Assembly (NCBI RefSeq): GCF_011378855.1
Contig: NZ_WTLB01000032.1
Span: 1 to 51,870 of the forward strand
DNA length: 51,870 nucleotides
Reading direction: 5' to 3'
DNA from: Pseudoalteromonas sp. Z1A8
GTDB lineage: Bacteria > Pseudomonadota > Gammaproteobacteria > Enterobacterales > Alteromonadaceae
Below are positions 1 through 9,515 of this stretch, piece by piece (positions within the stretch are counted from its first letter, which is position 1; the number at the start of each line of letters is the position of its first letter). A model generated the notes under the pieces. It saw nothing but the letters and a program-made list of their open reading frames with translations. It did not search any database and was not told the origin of the DNA. The position numbers and the translations under genes were made by a program.

Positions 1-42
1 TATTAAATACTAGACGCACAGGCAAGCTCACTGACTTCGATG

Positions 43-69
43 TGATAAATGATAGCTAATCATTTATCA
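43..69. repeat. Perfect 10-bp inverted repeat, stem-loop
   Basis: TGATAAATGA (43-52) is followed by a 7-nt spacer and its exact reverse complement TCATTTATCA (60-69). The hairpin lies in the 200 bases left of the transketolase gene and lacks a T-run, so it is not an ordinary terminator. A related motif AGACGC(A/G)CAG occurs on both sides (about 12-21 and 83-92). Function unknown; it may belong to the 3' part of a gene or RNA outside the window. Confidence 0.5.
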
Positions 70-135
70 ATGAGAGATACAAGACGCGCAGCTTGCTGGC
101 GTTTTAAAGCAACGCTTTTACAGTTATTCAAACAA

Positions 136-170
136 AAAAGCCCGCGCTGTTTTTCACAGTGCGGGCTTTT
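136..170 (-). terminator. Rho-independent terminator of tkt
   Basis: A-run, then GCCCGC-GCTGT / ACAGT-GCGGGC stem and a T-run. It is symmetrical enough to work in both directions. It begins about 30 bases past the transketolase stop codon, so it should end the minus-strand tkt transcript. Confidence 0.85.
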
Positions 171-200
171 CAATTACTTACTTTATTTAATCAAATACTA

Positions 201-2192
201 TTAAAAAAGCTCGTTTGCTTTGCTTACAATGTTTGCCACTGTAAAACCAAAGTGCTCAAACAGCTCGCCTGCAGGTGCTGACTCACCAAAAGTAGTCATA
301 CCTACTACTGCGCCGTTTAGGCCTACGTACTTGTACCAGTAGTCAGCAATACCCGCTTCTACTGCTACGCGGCGTGAAACTGATGCCGGTAATACGCTTT
401 CTTTGTATGCTGCGCTTTGCGTTTCAAAGGCATCAGTACAAGGCATAGATACAACACGTACCTTTTTACCTTGGCTGCGTAGTTCGCTTGCTGAATCTTG
501 TGCTAGTTGCACTTCAGAGCCCGTCGCAATAAAGATAATCTCTGGATTGCCGTCACAGCTAAGGATGTAACCACCCTTTTTAACGTCACTTAATTGCTGT
601 GCGTCACGCGCTTGTTGCTCAAGACCTTGGCGAGTAAAGATTAACGATGTAGGACCGTCTTTACGCTCAATAGCTTGTTGCCATGCAATTGCCGACTCAA
701 CTTGGTCACACGGACGCCAGTTGTATAAGTTAGGCGTTAAACGCATGCTTGCAATTTGCTCTACTGGTTGGTGAGTTGGACCATCTTCACCTAAACCAAT
801 TGAATCGTGCGTGTATACAAAAATGCTTGGTTGCTTCATTAATGCAGCCATACGTACGGCATTTTTTGCATATTCAACAAACATTAAGAACGTAGCACCG
901 TAAGGAATAAAGCCTTTATGAAGGGCAATACCATTCATAATTGCTGACATACCAAACTCACGCACACCGTAATAAATGTAGTTACCGCTTGCATCATCGC
1001 GTGTTAAACCTTTAGAGCCATCCCAAATTGTTAAGTTTGAGCCAGCTAAATCGGCTGAGCCACCCATAAATTCTGGTAATAACGGACCAAACGCATTTAA
1101 TGCATTTTGCGACGCTTTACGAGACGCTGGGTTTGCTGGGTTTGCTTGTAATTGCTCAATATACGCTTGAGATTTTTCAGCCCAATCGCCAGGCAGTTCG
1201 TTATTAATACGACGCTTATATTCAGCTGCAAGCTCTGGGTATGCTTTTGCGTATGCTGCAAATTTTTCGTCCCAGCTTGATTCAAGCTGTTGACCTTTTT
1301 CTTTGCTATCCCATTGTGCGTAAATATCATCAGGAATTTCGAACGCATCGCCAGTCCAACCTAAGAATTCGCGAGACGCTTTAATTTCGTCATCACCTAG
1401 TGGTGCACCGTGACAATCGTGGCTACCAGATTTATTAGGTGAGCCGTAACCAATAATTGTTTTACAACAAATTAGTGAAGGTTTATCGGTAACGCTTTTT
1501 GCTTCGCTAATTGCAGCACTTATAGCATCGCTGTCGTGACCATCAACACCACTAATTACATGCCAACCGTAGGCTTTAAAACGAGCTGGCGTGTCATCTG
1601 TAAACCAACCTTCTACTTCACCATCGATAGAAATGCCGTTGTCATCCCAAAATGCAACAAGTTTACCAAGGCCTAATGTGCCAGCAAGTGAACCCGCTTC
1701 ATGAGAAATACCTTCCATTAGGCAACCGTCGCCCATAAATGCATAGGTAAAGTGATCAACAATATCGTGACCTTCACGGTTAAACTGTGCAGCTAGCGCC
1801 TTTTCAGCAATTGCCATACCTACGGCATTTGTGATCCCTTGACCTAATGGACCCGTAGTAGTTTCGATTCCTGGTGCATAACCGTATTCAGGGTGACCTG
1901 GTGTTTTAGAATGCATTTGACGGAAGTTTTTAATTTCGTCCAATGGTAAATCGTAACCACTTAGGTGCAATAGAGAATAGATAAGCATTGAACCGTGGCC
2001 GTTTGAAAGAATAAATCTGTCACGGTCAGCCCACTCTGGATTTGTTGGGTTATGCTTTAGATAATCGCGCCATAGTACTTCTGCGATATCGGCCATGCCC
2101 ATAGGGGCTCCAGGGTGACCAGATTTGGCCTTTTGTACTGCGTCCATTGACAAGACGCGAATAGCATTTGCAAGTTCTTTGCGAGATGGCAT
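201..2192 (-). CDS. tkt: Transketolase
   Basis: Thiamine-diphosphate enzyme of the non-oxidative pentose phosphate pathway; moves two-carbon ketol units between sugar phosphates in the cytoplasm. The 663-residue product has the family's full length. Visible motifs are [13 protein letters not shown] (about 25-37), the TPP/metal-binding GDGCLMEG (154-161) and a central pyrimidine-domain stretch with [10 protein letters not shown]. The start is supported by AGGAG six bases upstream of ATG. It is transcribed away from metK across a 300-base divergent intergenic region, an arrangement common in Alteromonadales and Vibrionales. The tkt and tktA names are both used for this family; only one copy is in the window. 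Confidence 0.97.
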   Translation of the reverse strand: MPSRKELANAIRVLSMDAVQKAKSGHPGAPMGMADIAEVLWRDYLKHNPTNPEWADRDRFILSNGHGSMLIYSLLHLSGYDLPLDEIKNFRQMHSKTPGHPEYGYAPGIETTTGPLGQGITNAVGMAIAEKALAAQFNREGHDIVDHFTYAFMGDGCLMEGISHEAGSLAGTLGLGKLVAFWDDNGISIDGEVEGWFTDDTPARFKAYGWHVISGVDGHDSDAISAAISEAKSVTDKPSLICCKTIIGYGSPNKSGSHDCHGAPLGDDEIKASREFLGWTGDAFEIPDDIYAQWDSKEKGQQLESSWDEKFAAYAKAYPELAAEYKRRINNELPGDWAEKSQAYIEQLQANPANPASRKASQNALNAFGPLLPEFMGGSADLAGSNLTIWDGSKGLTRDDASGNYIYYGVREFGMSAIMNGIALHKGFIPYGATFLMFVEYAKNAVRMAALMKQPSIFVYTHDSIGLGEDGPTHQPVEQIASMRLTPNLYNWRPCDQVESAIAWQQAIERKDGPTSLIFTRQGLEQQARDAQQLSDVKKGGYILSCDGNPEIIFIATGSEVQLAQDSASELRSQGKKVRVVSMPCTDAFETQSAAYKESVLPASVSRRVAVEAGIADYWYKYVGLNGAVVGMTTFGESAPAGELFEHFGFTVANIVSKANELF

Positions 2193-2377
2193 GAATTCTC
2201 CTACCTTTATGTGTATTTGCGCGGGTATTTATGTAATCGTTTATGCTCATAAGTCACTTAAGAGCTTTTATGGCACCATTCTTACTTATTGTGGGGGCTG
2301 TGTGCAATTAAAAACCCCATAAAAATGAGGCATTATGAATATTTTTTAAGACCAAAAAGTTATTATACATTTTATTT

Positions 2378-2393
2378 AGACGTCTAGGCGTAA
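2378..2393 (+). promoter_or_regulatory. MetJ-type operator (met box) upstream of metK
   Basis: AGACGTCT at 2378-2385 matches the MetJ consensus met box exactly, and the abutting octamer AGGCGTAA (2386-2393) fits the usual tandem arrangement. It overlaps a possible -35 (TAGACG, 2377-2382) placed 17 bases before a weak -10 (TATGCA, 2400-2405). MetJ with S-adenosylmethionine would repress metK here. The operator match is seen directly; the promoter placement is tentative. Confidence 0.7.
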
Positions 2394-2495
2394 AAACACT
2401 ATGCAAGGTGTTTTGTTTTCGATAAAATACGCCCCTTAATTTTTTAGCGCTAATACCGACGTTTGTGAAGCGCAATATTTGTGAGCAGAATTACA

Positions 2496-3647
2496 ATGGC
2501 AAAACATTTATTTACTTCTGAATCAGTTTCTGAAGGTCATCCGGATAAAATCGCCGATCAAATCTCTGATGCGGTACTTGATGCTATCCTAGAGCAAGAC
2601 TCTCATGCCCGTGTTGCATGCGAAACTTACGTAAAAACCGGTATGGTTATGGTTGGTGGTGAAATCACTACTAGCGCATGGGTTGATATCGAAGAAATTA
2701 CACGTAAAACAATTCGTGACATTGGCTACACAAATTCAGACATGGGTTTCGATGCAGACTCGTGTGCAATTTTAAACACTATTGGTAAACAGTCTCCTGA
2801 CATTAACCAAGGTGTTGACCGTACTAGCCCAGAAGAACAAGGCGCTGGCGACCAAGGCTTAATGTTTGGTTACGCATGTAACGAGACAGAAGTACTAATG
2901 CCTGCTCCAATTACTTACTCACACCGTTTAGTTCAGCGCCAAGCTGAGGTTCGTAAAAGCGGCGAGCTTAACTGGTTACGCCCAGATGCAAAATCTCAAG
3001 TTACTTTTGCATACGAAAATGGCAAACCAGTAGGTATTGATGCTGTAGTACTTTCTACTCAGCACAGCGAAGATATTTCACAAAAAGATTTAGTAGAAGC
3101 GGTGATGGAAACAATCATCAAGCCGGTACTTCCTGCAGAACTTATTACAAGTGCAACTAAGTTTTTCATTAACCCAACAGGTCGCTTTGTAATTGGCGGA
3201 CCAATGGGCGATTGTGGTTTAACTGGTCGTAAAATCATTGTAGATACATACGGTGGTATGGCTCGTCACGGTGGTGGTGCTTTCTCTGGTAAAGATCCAT
3301 CAAAAGTTGACCGTAGTGCTGCATACGCTGCACGTTACGTAGCTAAAAATGTAGTGGCTGCTGGCCTTGCTGATAAGTGTGAGCTACAAGTTTCTTACGC
3401 AATTGGTGTTGCAGAGCCAACTTCTATCAGCGTTGAAACGTTTGGTACAAGCAAGCTAGAAGAAAGCCGTTTAATCGAGCTTATTCGTGAACACTTTGAC
3501 CTACGCCCTTACGGCTTAATTCAAATGCTTGATTTAGAGCGCCCTATCTACCTTCCTACAGCGGCTTACGGCCACTTTGGTCGTGAAGAGTTCCCATGGG
3601 AACGTACAGATAAAGCAGACGCACTTCGCGCAGCTGCTGGCCTTTAA
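2496..3647 (+). CDS. metK: S-adenosylmethionine synthetase
   Basis: Makes S-adenosylmethionine from methionine and ATP. I start it at the ATG at 2496 rather than the upstream in-frame GTG at 2481, because the family begins [18 protein letters not shown] and the resulting 383 residues match the usual 384. The ATP-binding GHPDK near the N terminus, the GAGDQG loop (about 117-122) and the [16 protein letters not shown] segment (about 260-275) are all present. A MetJ operator lies about 100 bases upstream and a strong terminator lies downstream, so it is probably monocistronic. Confidence 0.97.
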   Translation: MAKHLFTSESVSEGHPDKIADQISDAVLDAILEQDSHARVACETYVKTGMVMVGGEITTSAWVDIEEITRKTIRDIGYTNSDMGFDADSCAILNTIGKQSPDINQGVDRTSPEEQGAGDQGLMFGYACNETEVLMPAPITYSHRLVQRQAEVRKSGELNWLRPDAKSQVTFAYENGKPVGIDAVVLSTQHSEDISQKDLVEAVMETIIKPVLPAELITSATKFFINPTGRFVIGGPMGDCGLTGRKIIVDTYGGMARHGGGAFSGKDPSKVDRSAAYAARYVAKNVVAAGLADKCELQVSYAIGVAEPTSISVETFGTSKLEESRLIELIREHFDLRPYGLIQMLDLERPIYLPTAAYGHFGREEFPWERTDKADALRAAAGL

Positions 3648-3670
3648 GCCAAAATTGTTGTAGTAAATTA

Positions 3671-3697
3671 AAAACGGCCCTTTTAAGGGCCGTTTTT
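3671..3697 (+). terminator. Rho-independent terminator of metK
   Basis: AAAACGGCCC / GGGCCGTTTT stem with a short TTTTAA-centred loop and a trailing T-run, 24 bases after the metK stop codon. Confidence 0.9.
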
Positions 3698-3822
3698 ACA
3701 TCTAAAACTTATTCGCTATATTGTTTGTAGAGCGCCGACAAAATAACTATTAAATCGACCTCGAATTCTTTTGTACTTTAGGTATATACTCATTTCATTA
3801 TAAAAGCTTTAGGGACAGTTAA

Positions 3823-4371
3823 ATGGCCGATAACTTTCGTGTTATATTTTCAGGACTTGCCGATAACGTTGACATAAAAACAGCGTGCGCAAACTTAGCT
3901 GCAAAATTAAAAACGTCAGATGAAAAAGTAGCTCTTTTTTTTAAAGGTAAGCCACTGTTTACACCAAGCGATAAAGACAAAGCGTTAAAACAGGCTAAAT
4001 TACTAGCAAGCTTAGGCATTAAAAGTAAGCTTCAAGCTGTTTCAAACATCATTCAAAATGGCTCAAACCCTGCTGCAAATAACAACCAACGTGATGAACG
4101 TATTTTTGATGCACTCGATTACATCACTAGCAGCTTAATTCGCCTTGAAGAAAAACTAGATGAGTTAGAGCAACGTCTTCCTGAAACTCAATTAAAAGCA
4201 CCAGACGAAAATATTGACGAATGGCAAGATGACGACCTAATGCTAGATGATGACTTAGCAACACCTAAAAAACGTAGCAACTTACTTTTGTATTCACTAA
4301 TTGCTACTGCCACAACGTTGCTAATAGTGTTGGCTATTTTTTTAGTTTTTCCTGATTTATTCTCTTTTTAG
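3823..4371 (+). CDS. Tail-anchored inner-membrane protein of unknown function
   Basis: 182 residues; I do not recognise a named family. Four parts can be seen. The N-terminal alpha/beta region (about 4-75) has a pattern FRVIFSGL...LAAKLK...LFFKGKPLF...A...ALG, reminiscent of a small domain often found at the start of gammaproteobacterial membrane proteins. A likely coiled coil follows (about 104-125, rich in L/E/K), then a very acidic linker (about 130-147). A single C-terminal membrane helix (about 154-178) leaves only a few residues after it. There is no signal peptide, so it should be tail-anchored with its body in the cytoplasm. The stop lies 18 bases before fau, so the two are probably cotranscribed. 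Confidence 0.75.
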   Translation: MADNFRVIFSGLADNVDIKTACANLAAKLKTSDEKVALFFKGKPLFTPSDKDKALKQAKLLASLGIKSKLQAVSNIIQNGSNPAANNNQRDERIFDALDYITSSLIRLEEKLDELEQRLPETQLKAPDENIDEWQDDDLMLDDDLATPKKRSNLLLYSLIATATTLLIVLAIFLVFPDLFSF

Positions 4372-4389
4372 TAGCGGTTTAATAATTTA

Positions 4390-4986
4390 ATGAGCAATAA
4401 GCGCGCACAAATAAGAACTGATATTCGTGAAATTCGTAATAACTTGTCAAATAATCAGCAAGTAATTGCTGCTCAATCGCTAAAAATGAATTTTATTCAA
4501 CATCTAAAAAGCGAAAAAACAACGAATTCAAAGCATATTGCCATTTATTTAAGTAACGATGGAGAACTAGACACCTCATTGTTAATTAAAGAATTATGGA
4601 GTTTAAAGCATGCTATTCACCTACCTATAATACACCCATTTAATGGCGCTAATTTACTATTTCAGCGCTATGAGAAAAACTCACCCATGAGAGCAAATCG
4701 CTATGGTATCTTGGAGCCTAAGCTGAACTGCTCTCAAATATGCCCATTACCAGCGCTTGATTACCTCCTTATGCCATTAGTTGCATTTGACAAACAAGGT
4801 AATCGCCTAGGAATGGGAGGTGGGTTTTACGACAGAACATTGGCACGTTTACACGAACAAAATTGGCAAAAACCGCAACTAATTGGCCTTGCACATGAAT
4901 GCCAAAAAGTTGAAACTTTACCAATAGAATCGTGGGATGTACCACTTAAAACCATTATCACCCCAGATAAAACATACAGTTGGTAA
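4390..4986 (+). CDS. fau: 5-formyltetrahydrofolate cyclo-ligase
   Basis: Converts 5-formyl-THF with ATP to 5,10-methenyl-THF in folate one-carbon metabolism. The 198-residue length is normal. The N-terminal R-x-x-(I/L)R motif (DIREIRNNL) and the C-terminal signature GMGGGFYDRTL (about 140-150), which binds the phosphate and substrate, are intact. Also known as ygfA. In many gammaproteobacteria this gene follows 6S RNA and zapA; here an unrelated tail-anchored protein gene precedes it directly and no 6S RNA fits in the gap. Confidence 0.93.
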   Translation: MSNKRAQIRTDIREIRNNLSNNQQVIAAQSLKMNFIQHLKSEKTTNSKHIAIYLSNDGELDTSLLIKELWSLKHAIHLPIIHPFNGANLLFQRYEKNSPMRANRYGILEPKLNCSQICPLPALDYLLMPLVAFDKQGNRLGMGGGFYDRTLARLHEQNWQKPQLIGLAHECQKVETLPIESWDVPLKTIITPDKTYSW

Positions 4987-5039
4987 CATTTAAATTTAGT
5001 TACTAACCGCATATTTCTGACATATATGAGCACAAAGCA

Positions 5040-5693
5040 ATGACACAAGACGAATTAAAAAAAGCAGCTGCTTGGGCAGCACTCGAGTTTGTAAAAGAAA
5101 ACACCATTGTAGGCGTAGGTACAGGCTCTACTGTTAACCATTTTATTGATGCTCTTGGCTCAGTAAAAGACACTATTGTAGGCGCGGTATCTAGCTCAGA
5201 AGCTTCAACTGCGCGACTACAAGCGTTAGGTATTGAAGTATTTGAGCTTAATAATGTTGCTGCTTTAGATGTATACGTTGATGGCGCTGACGAAATAAAC
5301 GCTCAGAACGAAATGATTAAAGGTGGCGGTGCAGCCCTTACTCGCGAAAAAATAGTAGCTGCTGTTGCTAAGCAATTTGTGTGTATTGTTGATGACACCA
5401 AATTAGTAGATACATTAGGTGATTTTCCGCTTCCGGTAGAAGTTATCCCGATGGCGCGCAGCTACGTTGCACGAGAATTATTAAAACTTGGTGGTGACCC
5501 TGTTTATCGCCAAGGTGTTGTTACCGATAACGGTAACGTTATATTAGATGTATTTAACTTAAAAATTACCAATGCTAAACAACTTGAAGCACAAATAAAT
5601 TCAATTGTTGGCGTAGTTACCAACGGCCTATTTGCGATGCGTGGTGCTGATAAAGTGATTATCGGTACTAAAAATGGGCCACAAATTAAATAG
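5040..5693 (+). CDS. rpiA: Ribose-5-phosphate isomerase A
   Basis: Interconverts ribose 5-phosphate and ribulose 5-phosphate; with the transketolase in this window it belongs to the pentose phosphate pathway. The 217 residues match the usual 219. Family motifs [11 protein letters not shown] (about 26-36), the catalytic DGADEIN (about 81-87) and [13 protein letters not shown] (about 94-106) are present. It is 9 bases upstream of serA, an arrangement shared with other gammaproteobacteria. Confidence 0.97.
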   Translation: MTQDELKKAAAWAALEFVKENTIVGVGTGSTVNHFIDALGSVKDTIVGAVSSSEASTARLQALGIEVFELNNVAALDVYVDGADEINAQNEMIKGGGAALTREKIVAAVAKQFVCIVDDTKLVDTLGDFPLPVEVIPMARSYVARELLKLGGDPVYRQGVVTDNGNVILDVFNLKITNAKQLEAQINSIVGVVTNGLFAMRGADKVIIGTKNGPQIK

Positions 5694-5702
5694 GATGAGG
5701 TT

Positions 5703-6932
5703 ATGAGTAAGGTATCGTTAGCAAAAGACAAGATTAAAATTCTCTTGCTTGAAGGTGTTCACCAAAGCGCTGTTGAAACGCTAAAACGTAACGGCTATAG
5801 CAATATCGACTACGTTAAAACATCCTTACCTGAGGACGAGCTAAAAGAGCGCATTAAAGATGTTCACTTTGTAGGGCTTCGTTCTCGTACTCATATTAAC
5901 CAAGCCGTACTAGACTCAGCTGAAAAGCTAGTTGCTGTAGGTTGTTTTTGTATTGGTACAAACCAAGTTGATTTAGATGCAGCACGCGAACGCGGTATTG
6001 CTGTATTTAACGCTCCATTTTCTAATACTCGTTCAGTTGCTGAACTTGTACTTGGTGAAATCCTACTTTTATTACGCGGTATTCCAGAGCGTAATGCAGC
6101 GGCTCATCGTGGTGGCTGGTTAAAAACAGCAAATGGTTCGTTTGAAGCACGTGGTAAAACTTTAGGTATTATTGGCTACGGTCACATTGGTACTCAGCTA
6201 GGCATTATGGCTGAAAACATCGGTATGAACGTTGAATATTACGATATCGAAGATAAGTTATCACTGGGTAATGCAAAGCAAGTGCACAACCTAACTCAGC
6301 TGTTACAACGCTCTGATATTATTAGCTTACACGTACCAGAAACACCGCAAACTAAAAACCTAATAGGTAGCGCAGAACTTGCTGTTATGAAGCAGGGATC
6401 TATTTTGATCAATGCTTCACGCGGAACTGTTGTTGATATTGATGCACTTGCAGAAGCACTAACAGAGAAAAAACTAAGTGGTGCAGCAATCGATGTATTC
6501 CCTACTGAGCCAAAATCTAACGATGAAGAATTTGTATCGCCACTGCGCCAATTCGACAATGTTATTTTAACACCGCACATTGGTGGATCAACACAAGAAG
6601 CACAAGAAAACATAGGTATTGAAGTAGCGGGTAAACTGGCTAAATATTCAGATAATGGCTCAACTATTACTGCGGTTAACTTCCCTGAAGTATCGCTGCC
6701 TGAGCTTGCTAATCGTAGCCGTTTATTACACGTACACCACAACCGCCCTGGTGTACTAACGCAAATTAACCAAGCGTTTGCACAGCACGGTATTAATATT
6801 GCTGCGCAATACCTGCAAACAGACGCATCTATTGGTTATGTAGTTATTGATGTAGATACAGATCAATCTGAGGTAGCACTTAAAGAACTAAGCGCTGTTG
6901 AGGGTACAATTAGAGCACGTATTTTACATTAA
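5703..6932 (+). CDS. serA: D-3-phosphoglycerate dehydrogenase
   Basis: First enzyme of serine synthesis: oxidises 3-phosphoglycerate with NAD. The 409 residues match the E. coli enzyme (410). The Rossmann fingerprint GIIGYGHIGTQLG lies at about 156-168, the catalytic Arg/Glu/His region is present, and TPHIGGSTQEAQENIG (about 290-305) holds the catalytic His. A C-terminal ACT domain (about 338-409, starting at HHNRPGVL) is the allosteric serine-binding domain. It directly follows rpiA and ends at a strong bidirectional terminator. Confidence 0.97.
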   Translation: MSKVSLAKDKIKILLLEGVHQSAVETLKRNGYSNIDYVKTSLPEDELKERIKDVHFVGLRSRTHINQAVLDSAEKLVAVGCFCIGTNQVDLDAARERGIAVFNAPFSNTRSVAELVLGEILLLLRGIPERNAAAHRGGWLKTANGSFEARGKTLGIIGYGHIGTQLGIMAENIGMNVEYYDIEDKLSLGNAKQVHNLTQLLQRSDIISLHVPETPQTKNLIGSAELAVMKQGSILINASRGTVVDIDALAEALTEKKLSGAAIDVFPTEPKSNDEEFVSPLRQFDNVILTPHIGGSTQEAQENIGIEVAGKLAKYSDNGSTITAVNFPEVSLPELANRSRLLHVHHNRPGVLTQINQAFAQHGINIAAQYLQTDASIGYVVIDVDTDQSEVALKELSAVEGTIRARILH

Positions 6933-6950
6933 TAAATACTTTTTATATTA

Positions 6951-6980
6951 AAAAGGGTCACTTCAAAGTGACCCTTTTTT
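6951..6980. terminator. Bidirectional terminator between serA and panP
   Basis: AAAAGGGTCACTT / AAGTGACCCTTTT, a 13-bp stem with a CA-centred small loop and T-runs on either strand. It serves both convergent genes. Confidence 0.92.
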
Positions 6981-6989
6981 GTATTTAGA

Positions 6990-8615
6990 TTACATATACT
7001 TTCTTAAGTATTTTTTGAATACCGGATCTGTTGCAGCCAACTCTTTTTGCTCAGCTAATATCTCTTTTAAAATAGCGCCTGAGGTAAGCGGGTTTGCAAG
7101 TACCACTCTAAATACAACGGTAGGTTGATTGTCGTATTTAGAAGGCGTTAAACGAGTACGTGATACAAATGAGCGACCAGACTCTCGCTGACGTTTTTGC
7201 ATACTGGCAGTAAAACGATTCAGAGAGGCAAAAATATCTAACCGAGTTGCAGCATCTGCTTCGGCTATTGCTTGTTTAATTTGCTTAGGTACATAACGAT
7301 ACGTTAATAAACACAATTCAGGTTCTGAAATAAGCTCAAAGTCTTCATCAGCTTTAATTAAATCAGCAAAGTAATGTGCTTTTTTGATGCTTCGATCAAT
7401 CAGCATTTCGTAACCTTTACGGCCAATAACACGTAAGCAAGCATGTACTAACATTGCCATACCTGGTCGGCTACCTTCAAGTGTGTGGCTACCTAAGTCT
7501 TTTGAACCTTTACGCAATATGTACTCAGCGTGATGCTCTATTGCATCGGTTGCAGCGGGGTCTTTAAATAACACCAAACCCGCGCCCATTGGTACATACA
7601 TTTGCTTATGTGCATCAATAGTAATTGAATCTGCTCGCTCAACTCCTTTGAGTAAAGGACGATGCGTGTTTGATAAAAGCGTTGCTCCGCCCCATGCCGC
7701 ATCTACATGAAAATGGCAGTTAATGTCTTGTGCTAAGTCGGCCATTTCATCAAGTGGGTCAATATTACCGGTTTCGGTTGTACCCGCTACCCCAATAATC
7801 GCCATTACTTTAATGCCTTGCGATTCAAGCTCACGTGCTTTTTCGCGCATAGCTTTTACATCTACTTTATTATTTTCGCCGGTTTTAATACCAATTAAGT
7901 TATCGCGGCCAATACCGAGTAAATCAACCGATTTACCTAATGAGTAATGTCCGCGTTCTGATATTAATACTGCTAAACCTTTATAGCCGTAATGCAGCAT
8001 ACCGGCAATTAGGCCTTGTGCGCCGATACCTCTAAAATCGCCATCGGGTTTTAATAAGCGGTTTCGAGCAATCCAAAGCGCAGTAATATTAGCAACCGTT
8101 CCACCAGAGCAAAATGCACCTAATGAGGTTTTAGCACTATGCATCCATTTAGAATAAAACGCATCTTCTTGCCCATAAGCTAAATGATGCATCATTCCAA
8201 GCACTTGACGCTCAAGAGGCGTAAACGCTTTAGACGTTTCTATTTTTACTAGATTTTGATTTAGCCCTACCATCAATTTTGACAGCGGTAATAAGAAATG
8301 CGGCAAGGCAGAGGTCATGTGACCAATAAAGCTAGGCGCAGCTGTATGCACAGAATGTGCAACAAGTTGCTCCATTATGTCTTGGGCATAAGCAGATACA
8401 AACGTTGGATCCTCTGGGATCACTGCCGACTGAAAATCTTTTTCGATTTCATGTAATGGTTTTTCAATTGCCGCTATATTTTCGTTTAGAAAACCTGCTA
8501 AATTACTCGAAATTTCAAGCTCGATTTTGCTTAAAGTTGAGTCTGGCGCTTCAGGTACAGTAAATATACGCTTAAGGCTTTCTTTAGAGGCGACGGCACA
8601 ACGCTTTTGATCCAT
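6990..8615 (-). CDS. panP: PLP-dependent aspartate 1-decarboxylase (PanP type)
   Basis: Group II PLP decarboxylase of 541 residues, in the glutamate-decarboxylase-like fold. The cofactor sites are visible: HVDAAWGG (303-310) and the Schiff-base lysine K337 in TIDAHK. Sequence features match the family described as an alternative to the pyruvoyl enzyme PanD, giving beta-alanine for pantothenate and CoA. The specificity for aspartate rather than glutamate or other amino acids is inferred from family resemblance, not from a residue I can point to. It is transcribed alone and converges with serA. Confidence 0.82.
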   Translation of the reverse strand: MDQKRCAVASKESLKRIFTVPEAPDSTLSKIELEISSNLAGFLNENIAAIEKPLHEIEKDFQSAVIPEDPTFVSAYAQDIMEQLVAHSVHTAAPSFIGHMTSALPHFLLPLSKLMVGLNQNLVKIETSKAFTPLERQVLGMMHHLAYGQEDAFYSKWMHSAKTSLGAFCSGGTVANITALWIARNRLLKPDGDFRGIGAQGLIAGMLHYGYKGLAVLISERGHYSLGKSVDLLGIGRDNLIGIKTGENNKVDVKAMREKARELESQGIKVMAIIGVAGTTETGNIDPLDEMADLAQDINCHFHVDAAWGGATLLSNTHRPLLKGVERADSITIDAHKQMYVPMGAGLVLFKDPAATDAIEHHAEYILRKGSKDLGSHTLEGSRPGMAMLVHACLRVIGRKGYEMLIDRSIKKAHYFADLIKADEDFELISEPELCLLTYRYVPKQIKQAIAEADAATRLDIFASLNRFTASMQKRQRESGRSFVSRTRLTPSKYDNQPTVVFRVVLANPLTSGAILKEILAEQKELAATDPVFKKYLRKYM

Positions 8616-8824
8616 CTCAATACCTAGTGTGTGTAGCTAAAACACGCGCTTACCCATCAAAAACGCCTACTTATTAGGACATTTAGAGCAATCGTGTTTC
8701 TTTAAAAATTGCGCTAACTTTACTGCAATATAACTAAAATGTCTCGTTTAAACCTATAAAAGCAATCAAAGCGATGACAAAAAAATGATAATTTAATTAA
8801 AACTCTTCCAAACCTAATTATTTA

Positions 8825-8852
8825 TTGGGCATTTACTTATTTTGGGTATAAT
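8825..8852 (+). promoter_or_regulatory. Possible promoter of the sensor-EAL gene
   Basis: A perfect -10 TATAAT (8847-8852) lies 28 bases before the ATG, with TTGGGC (8825-8830) as a weak -35 at 16-base spacing. The gene also has an AAGGG ribosome-binding site. The -10 is clear; the -35 is a poor match. Confidence 0.45.
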
Positions 8853-8879
8853 AAATTTGATAACAAAAAAGGGACACAT

Positions 8880-9515
8880 ATGCCAGAAGGAAGAGTCAAA
8901 GTTAGTTGGATAGTGGCAGGCTTTAGCTTATTTTTAATAAGCTTGCTTACCTATGTTTACTACACTTACCAAACCACGCGTGCTGAAATAATGCAGTCGG
9001 TTGATAATCGCTTACTTAACGCCGCCGCCAGCGTTAAACATATTTTAGGTGAGGATTATTTAAGTGCTGTTAATCAAGGCGATAATATAAGCTTTTCTTA
9101 CTATCAAAATAAAAGTAAGCAACTGTCTGAGTTTGCTCAAGCACTTGATATTGCCTACGTATATTCAATGATTTTAAAAGACGGTAAGGTTCTTTTTAGC
9201 TCATCAAGCTACACGCAAGACGATCAAAATAATGGCAAAGTAACACAATTTTTAGATCTCTACCCTGAAGCCACCGATGCCAACCTAAGTGCTTTTTATT
9301 CAACAGAGCCTGTATTTGAAATATCGAGCGATCAGTGGGGTCATTTTAAAACTATTTTTATTCCTTACGTTGACCCAAATAACGGCAATACCTATTTAAC
9401 GGGCGCCGATATAACTATTTACAACTTAAAGAAAGCGTATCGAAGGCTGCTGCAATGGCTAGCTTCTTCTTTTTTATCGCGATACTCGTTGCCGCCATAT
9501 ACATTTATTTACTAA
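8880..9515 (+). CDS. Sensor part of a frameshifted EAL-domain protein
   Basis: N-terminal 211 residues of what looks like one membrane sensor gene. A membrane helix (about 9-28) is followed by a periplasmic, CACHE-like region (about 35-185) ending TGADITIYNLKKAY, the usual run-in to a second membrane helix. The expected second helix does not appear in this frame: after about residue 196 the translation becomes unrelated and stops at 9515. The hydrophobic segment and the GGDEF/EAL-type region continue in the -1 frame, overlapping from 9455. The switch can be placed at the T6 tract 9470-9475. It could be a true frameshift mutation, a sequencing error, a phase-variable tract or programmed -1 frameshifting. 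Confidence 0.8.
   Translation: MPEGRVKVSWIVAGFSLFLISLLTYVYYTYQTTRAEIMQSVDNRLLNAAASVKHILGEDYLSAVNQGDNISFSYYQNKSKQLSEFAQALDIAYVYSMILKDGKVLFSSSSYTQDDQNNGKVTQFLDLYPEATDANLSAFYSTEPVFEISSDQWGHFKTIFIPYVDPNNGNTYLTGADITIYNLKKAYRRLLQWLASSFLSRYSLPPYTFIY

Noticed and set aside
3648..3822. Possible 6S RNA (ssrS) upstream of fau
   Set aside because: The gene often lies between zapA and fau, but the metK-unknown gap is short, mostly terminator and promoter, and shows no 6S-like long stem. None fits in the 18-base gap before fau either.
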